From the NCBI GenBank assembly GCA_013115145.1, contig JAAPAO010000549.1:1-24179 (forward strand): a stretch of DNA of 24,179 bases, in the 5' to 3' direction. The translations under genes and the position numbers were made by a program. The notes under the pieces are model-generated. The model did no database searches, was not told the DNA's origin, and worked only from the letters and a program-made list of their open reading frames with translations. Shown piece after piece: positions 19,805-24,179 of the stretch; the stretch's first letter is position 1, and each line of letters opens with the position of its first letter. The DNA comes from Perkinsus chesapeaki. Lineage: Eukaryota; Perkinsozoa; Perkinsida; Perkinsidae.

Positions 19805-21251
19805 CCCGTGTATCACCTTCATGTTGGGATTCCCACAATGCTTGTATTGACCATTTGCCATCAGTATCTATGTCTTAGCGGTTAAGGAGCCTCAGCCAGT
19901 GTGGAGTGAGTACCCCTAAGTGATACTACCCCCATGGCAGTGACTCACTGCCAGTGAGCAATGCGAGACACAATGATAGTAATGGCATAAGCTTCTCTGA
20001 CAACTTGTTGTGTGTAGAGTAACTACGCGTATCGTAGAAAGAGAACATATCCTCTGTACCGAGGATATGTCGCTAAATCATTTGCATTTTGCCAGGCGAG
20101 CGAGCCTCAGCGAGGGTGCATGTGACGACAGCCAAGGGTTGTGTTACTTTGTGGTTCGATGCCACTCGAGTAGCTACAAGAGTTACCCGTTGGCCTGCTT
20201 GCTTATGCTGACTGTCTGGCAGTCAGACACCTCTGGTCTGCCTGCTCCCTAGCTGACGGCGCTGCAATCGGCACTTCACAGTGGAAGACTCGTGCGAGAG
20301 ACTCATCCGTTTAGGTATCGACGCCTAGCTCGCGACTTTGCCTCCAGCAGCTGATCTACATTGTTGAGCGATACTGCCGCCTCGTTCCCACTCTCCCGAA
20401 GAGAGAGACAGCTATTCAAGTTGTTAGCAGTCGCCTAGTCCTTAATGGGTTCATAGGGACACACAAGAGTAGTTTTGTGAATTCCAATTGCTTGGAGGTA
20501 CAGTTCGAGCCGAAGTCGGTCACTCACTCTTGGGTTCCTACACAATGCTCAATCTGATTAAGTTCGCGCATTCGTAACACTGCTGTATTAATATATCTGA
20601 TGGCGTCCGTCTCATAATCTTATACACATTCCTCTTGTTGTTCTTGAACGTGACACGTTAAATCAAGACAGTGCATTGAAGAGATGAAGACGGATCGAGG
20701 AAGATCAGCGAACGTAGAGATACGAGACGAAATAAGCGAATGATCTCCGAAGAGGAAGCTGAACCGAACAACTGCTGTTGGTTGTAGTTTATCATTCATA
20801 CTCGAGCAAGCTAGGGTGCTTAAGGTTCTCAACGTTAGTGCAAACCAAGGAAGCATCGGGCTATGTTAAGTTTCATTGTTGCGCATGCGGTTTCGGTATA
20901 ACTTGCCTCGAGTCCTTTTGCTTAACATATCTGTTTTCTTCACAGAGCGAGCAGGGTGTTTTCAAACTGTCATGAACGCAAGCAAAAGTAATAACATCTA
21001 ATATGTTGATACCATTATCGAGTGGATCGATGTTCACTAAGATAATGAGGTGTTTAGCGCAGCTCATCACTTGCTGCAATCGGCAAAGTCACGAAGACTC
21101 TACCAAACAAACGTTTTGCCGTCATACTGGGATGATCAGCCTGGCGACTGAGCCCTAGGGACTTCACAAAATGAAAAATGTGCACACGAGGTTGCCACTA
21201 TATGAATAAACAGAAATCGGACAAGAAGGAGGGAATCATTCATATCATACT
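19805..21251. other. Convergent intergenic region after LicD2
   Basis: No gene supported between the stop of LicD2 and the 3' end of gene E on the opposite strand. It starts with 3' flank shared with LicD1 (19805-19888), then about 560 bp with hairpins that LicD1 mostly lacks, then shared flank again (20446-20845). The remainder to 21251 is unassigned; it carries no long frame with family or splice support. Confidence 0.5.
19935..20226. repeat. Cluster of perfect short hairpins in the LicD2-specific segment
   Basis: Three perfect inverted repeats lie within 300 bp: 19935-19953 (9-bp arms TGGCAGTGA/TCACTGCCA around one base), 20045-20070 (10-bp arms ACATATCCTC/GAGGATATGT, 6-base loop) and 20208-20226 (7-bp arms CTGACTG/CAGTCAG, 5-base loop). 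All fall in sequence missing from the LicD1 flank. They could belong to a structured RNA, a foldback element or chance. Confidence 0.55.
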
Positions 21252-22477
21252 TTACTCGTCATCAAAACCACCATCACTTCCGAATGAGGGGAACTGCGAC
21301 TCGCTTGGCTGAAAACACATCGCTCATCCACGCGAAGCAATGCCAAGACTTACAGCGGTGTCGATGCTCTCGATGTGCCGGGATCGTTTGCCTGTGTACA
21401 GATTCATAGACACCGAAACAATCTCATCGTCGGAAGAGGCCTCCGAGTCCGTAGCAGGGTCAAAACACTCTGGCACAACTGTTGGAAGAAGAGTCACATT
21501 GTCAACGACATAGTCGACCCCCGGGAATGGGCCTGATGCGATCAATTTGGAACAAGTCGTAACGCATGCTTCACCTTGAAGTTTGCTGTCCGGGTTAACC
21601 AGAACTGTCCGCCATCCGACTTGCTTGGCAGCTTCAAGATTAGCTGGTGAATCGTCAACCAAAATGCAAGCAGATGGATCCTCAACTCCTGCAATTTCCA
21701 TAGCGATGCCTGAATGACGAAGATCTTCACAGTGCGCAGCTTCCAAAGATACCAACTTACGGTAGCAAGGAGACTTCCTTTTGGTCTCGAACTGGCACAT
21801 CGCTGTGTCGATCACATTCGGGAGGAGGTCGCGGACGCCAATAAAATTTAGACATCGGAGGCAGTGCTTCATAGGCCCCACAGTGAGAACCCACTTCGGT
21901 ACACCTGCGCGCCACGAAATTACACAGCGACATAACCTGTCTTGCTGCTCACCAATGCGGCTGATCGTTTGTCGAACCGCGTGGTCTGGAGGAATGAGTT
22001 CCCGGAGCTCTCTGATGGCATGAGTCTCGTCAAAGTATCGATAAATCTAAAAATTCATATTCAATCGGAGCGAGTGGGAACTGTACCTCAGCCTGGTCAT
22101 TTCTATCAATGTAACCTTCTTCTATCAGTCCTTTAATGCATGTACCATACTTCGAGTAGAGGGAGTAACCAGCAGAAGAGTCCAAACCAAAACTACACAA
22201 GCAATCCAAAGGACCCGGGAATCCCAGCGAGGTACTTTTCATGGATATATTTTCCAATATTTTCGGTTAGCAGACGGCCGACTTCTCGCCTGTCCTTCCA
22301 GTACAAAGTATCATCGCAATCAAGGAACAAAACCGGCCTGGAATCAAAAGCATCCTCCCGCGGGACTCTAAGGAAATCGACGCACTCGGCAGAAGATTGG
22401 TCGGTCGTGCTGTCCTCTGAGAAACGGCGACTTTTGCGTTTCGGAGACGTGTCGGGTGGTGAAGTAGTGGTCCTCAT
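21252..22477 (-). CDS. Gene E: HAD-family phosphatase, pyrimidine 5'-nucleotidase-like
   Basis: Seven exons on the minus strand: 22477-22236, 22192-22087, 22046-21953, 21904-21761, 21709-21575, 21532-21354 and 21308-21252; 957 nt, 318 aa. Introns are 43, 40, 48, 51, 42 and 45 bp. HAD motif I is FLDCDDTLY (Asp53 nucleophile, Asp55 acid/base), motif II is VLTVG (Thr155), the motif III lysine is in KRKSP (189-191) and motif IV is LVDDS (Asp214, Asp215). The cap segment SLYSKYGTCIKGLIEEGYID matches the Tyr-Gly/Gly-Leu pattern of the SDT1-like pyrimidine 5'-nucleotidase group found in yeast and plants. The expected reaction is removal of phosphate from a nucleoside monophosphate or a related small phosphate ester, in the cytosol; the substrate is inferred. 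The N-terminus (first ~45 aa) is basic and Ser/Thr-rich, and the C-terminus carries an acidic, Ser-rich tail beyond the family core (ATDSEASSDDE, FGSDGGFDDE). The family alignment independently confirms the splice sites. Confidence 0.85.
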
Positions 22478-22810
22478 GTAAACTATAAACAATTGCTGAG
22501 GATAATTTCAATACATCGCAACTTCAATGTTACTCAATAATCATCAGACGACGCTTACTGATATTAATCAACCACGCAGATCGAAATCTCCTATATTATT
22601 TTCACTTGTCACACAAGCGTCGCTCATACACAATGCCACGTGCACCCTAACGGCCCGAGTTGAAACCAAAGTCATTTGGCAAAGGAGAGTATCTCTTCGA
22701 GATCGACCCTGACTATCGTCATTGTCACCACTTTAGTAGCACTGCATGAAAAATGTAACAGATTAATTACTATCGACTGGTTAAGTGGACGGAGATCATC
22801 ACGATCATCT
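22478..22810. other. Intergenic region between genes F and E
   Basis: About 330 bp separating the stop of gene F from the start of gene E, both transcribed leftwards. On the minus strand, CCTCAG and TTATAG lie just before the gene E ATG and could act as leader acceptors. Nothing else seen. Confidence 0.45.
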
Positions 22811-23685
22811 TTACAAGTAAATACGTTGACGAGCCTGGGACAAGCGTTGAGGAAATGAGCAAGATTGCAAGATTATCACCTGAATGGGGTGTCGACAACT
22901 TGGACAGTACTTTAGTCTGGCAGAGCAGTCAGCGCAGAGCACGTGACCTGACGGGAACATCACCCCGGTTCGATCCCAAGGACCTCCATTTTCCTCACCA
23001 CATGGAGATAGAGAGGTGTTCCACATATTCTCAAAGCAGACGATGCACAATGGATCGTTTACTGCTGAAAATGTAACAATACAAATCGCTTCGCTCCGCT
23101 AGAAGGTCGTACCTCCGCCTCTCAATCCCAGTGAGCTGCCATTAGGATCCATATCGTTACCACTACGCTGCTGCTGCAGTTGATGCATTGCCAGGGCAAG
23201 GTGGACCTGAGAGGATTGAGATTGAGAACAGGTGACACAAGACATTCTAGCAGACAAGAAGTCCTTCTCACTTTTCTTGTGGCCTTTACTATTGCTGCGC
23301 AGACTTCCTCCAGCTCGCTCGGTGTAGTAGTCTGCATGTCATAGTCCCCTATTAAAAGACTCTTCGATCGTCGAGCTGCCAATAGCGACTGAAGCACATA
23401 AAAGTCAGCAAGGAAATGCAATTTTGATGAAATTTCTCCGACCGTCAAAGAGCCCGTCTTAAATTGCTCAACAAGAGCGGGTCTTTGGTGATTCCAGTCA
23501 GAGGCACTACGTGCGACGGTGCCCCGTCCCTCCCCATTACGAAGTAAATATTCGAAGAGCAATTTGGCACTAGTTTTTCGTTGCCGTGTAGACGTTGACT
23601 TCTCTCGACGCCAGATCGATGGCGCTAAGCTATGGTCCGGTTATACGCATGCGCTCCTCTTCCCTGCGCGCGCCCCCTGGTTCAT
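22811..23685 (-). CDS. Gene F: RING-finger (C3HC4) protein, probable E3 ubiquitin ligase
   Basis: Six exons on the minus strand: 23685-23647, 23601-23272, 23206-23113, 23064-22999, 22947-22880 and 22834-22811; 621 nt, 206 aa; introns 45, 65, 48, 51 and 45 bp. The RING is C-terminal: Cys161-x2-Cys164 (CIVCFEN), Cys176-Gly-His178, Cys181-x2-Cys184, Cys191-Pro-x-Cys194, a C3HC4 pattern of the type found in MUL1/mahogunin/IAP-like ligases that end soon after the RING. The last residues ARQRIYL form the short hydrophobic tail common in this class. The central region (about 14-123) is helical and unassigned; a glutamine run precedes the RING. Such proteins bind E2 enzymes and promote ubiquitin transfer; the substrate is unknown. 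The first exon (39 nt, basic) is the least certain part, because the second exon has no ATG before residue ~100 and needs an upstream start. Confidence 0.8.
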
Positions 23686-24031
23686 TTTCAACCAGACGCC
23701 GCGTGACCTTTGGTTCAACGATTAAGGGGATTTTCGCGCTTAAGGAGGCAACGGAACGGTGATTTATGGAAGCAATTTAGTTAATAATATCTTTCCTCGG
23801 TGCTGGTACGTACCTTATGAACGGCAGAGTACTCTTCCTTTTGCACTTGCAAGCCCGCCGCGCACCGGTTCTTGTCGGCCTGAGAGAAGGGACGCCAGCA
23901 ATTACTCTATGGTTAGGAAGACTCTACAGTCCAAAAAGAACTAACGAGAGTATCATTAAAAAAGTAATAGTTATTAAGCAAACCGATCAGAAAGTCGCAA
24001 AAGGAATGGTGTTTAGTATTTAGCGAGGAGC
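23686..24031. other. Upstream region of gene F
   Basis: About 345 bp before a tandem repeat. No coding sequence supported. It presumably contains the promoter of gene F on the minus strand, but no recognisable core element was seen. Confidence 0.4.
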
Positions 24032-24179
24032 ATATTTTATATTATATCTCCTCCTCCGTATCACTAGTAATATATTTTATATTATATCTCCTCCTCCTCC
24101 GTATCACTAGTAACATATTTTATATTATATCTCCTCCTCCGTATCACTAGTAACATATTTTATATTATATCTCCTCCTC
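24032..24179. repeat. 40-bp minisatellite, truncated by the window end
   Basis: Four head-to-tail copies: 24032-24071, 24072-24114 (43 bp, one extra CTC), 24115-24154 and 24155-24179 (partial). Each unit begins ATATTTTATATTATAT, then CTCCTCCTCC, then GTATCACTAGTAAC. Copies are nearly identical, so the array is young or being homogenised. It continues beyond the window. Confidence 0.95.

Noticed and set aside
1-24179. tRNA, rRNA, CRISPR array or bacterial-type operon signals
   Set aside because: None seen by eye; intron-rich genes make a prokaryotic reading untenable.

Overview
The window comes from a nuclear genome of a unicellular eukaryote. Genes are split by many very short GT-AG introns, mostly 38-70 bp, and there is no operon structure. 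An alveolate such as Perkinsus fits the microintrons, intermediate base composition and LicD-like Golgi proteins, but this is an inference; nothing in the sequence fixes the species. All exon coordinates below were derived by hand from splice signals, reading-frame phase and protein-family patterns.

Layout. 1-2146: no convincing gene. 2147-6773 (+): gene A, about 17-18 exons, unrecognised protein with a small zinc ribbon. 7133-9176 (+): gene B, 3 exons, 596 aa, disordered SP-rich N-terminal half and a compact C-terminal half with a polo-box-like stretch. 9468-10895 (+): gene C, 5 exons, TMEM128-like ER membrane protein. 10980-13702 (+): gene D, about 11 exons, long coiled-coil protein. 14994-16139 (+) and 18674-19804 (+): two intronless paralogs of a fukutin/LicD-type type II membrane transferase. 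Between them, at 16870-17117, lies a decayed copy of the last two exons of gene D. 21252-22477 (-): gene E, 7 exons, HAD-family pyrimidine 5'-nucleotidase-like phosphatase. 22811-23685 (-): gene F, 6 exons, C-terminal C3HC4 RING protein. 24032-24179: a 40-bp tandem repeat running off the end of the window.

The central story is the LicD locus. The order gene D 3' end - LicD1 - gene D 3' fragment - LicD2 shows that a unit of about 3.4 kb, from within gene D to beyond LicD1, was duplicated in tandem at the DNA level. The copies then diverged in flanks and N-termini, while the last ~855 bp of the two coding regions stayed about 97% identical, which points to gene conversion. LicD2 also carries about 475 bp of extra 3' flank containing several perfect hairpins.

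A second theme is splicing. In genes C, E and F the introns are so short and regular that protein-family alignment recovers every junction, and several are multiples of three without in-frame stops, so retention would insert peptides rather than truncate the protein.
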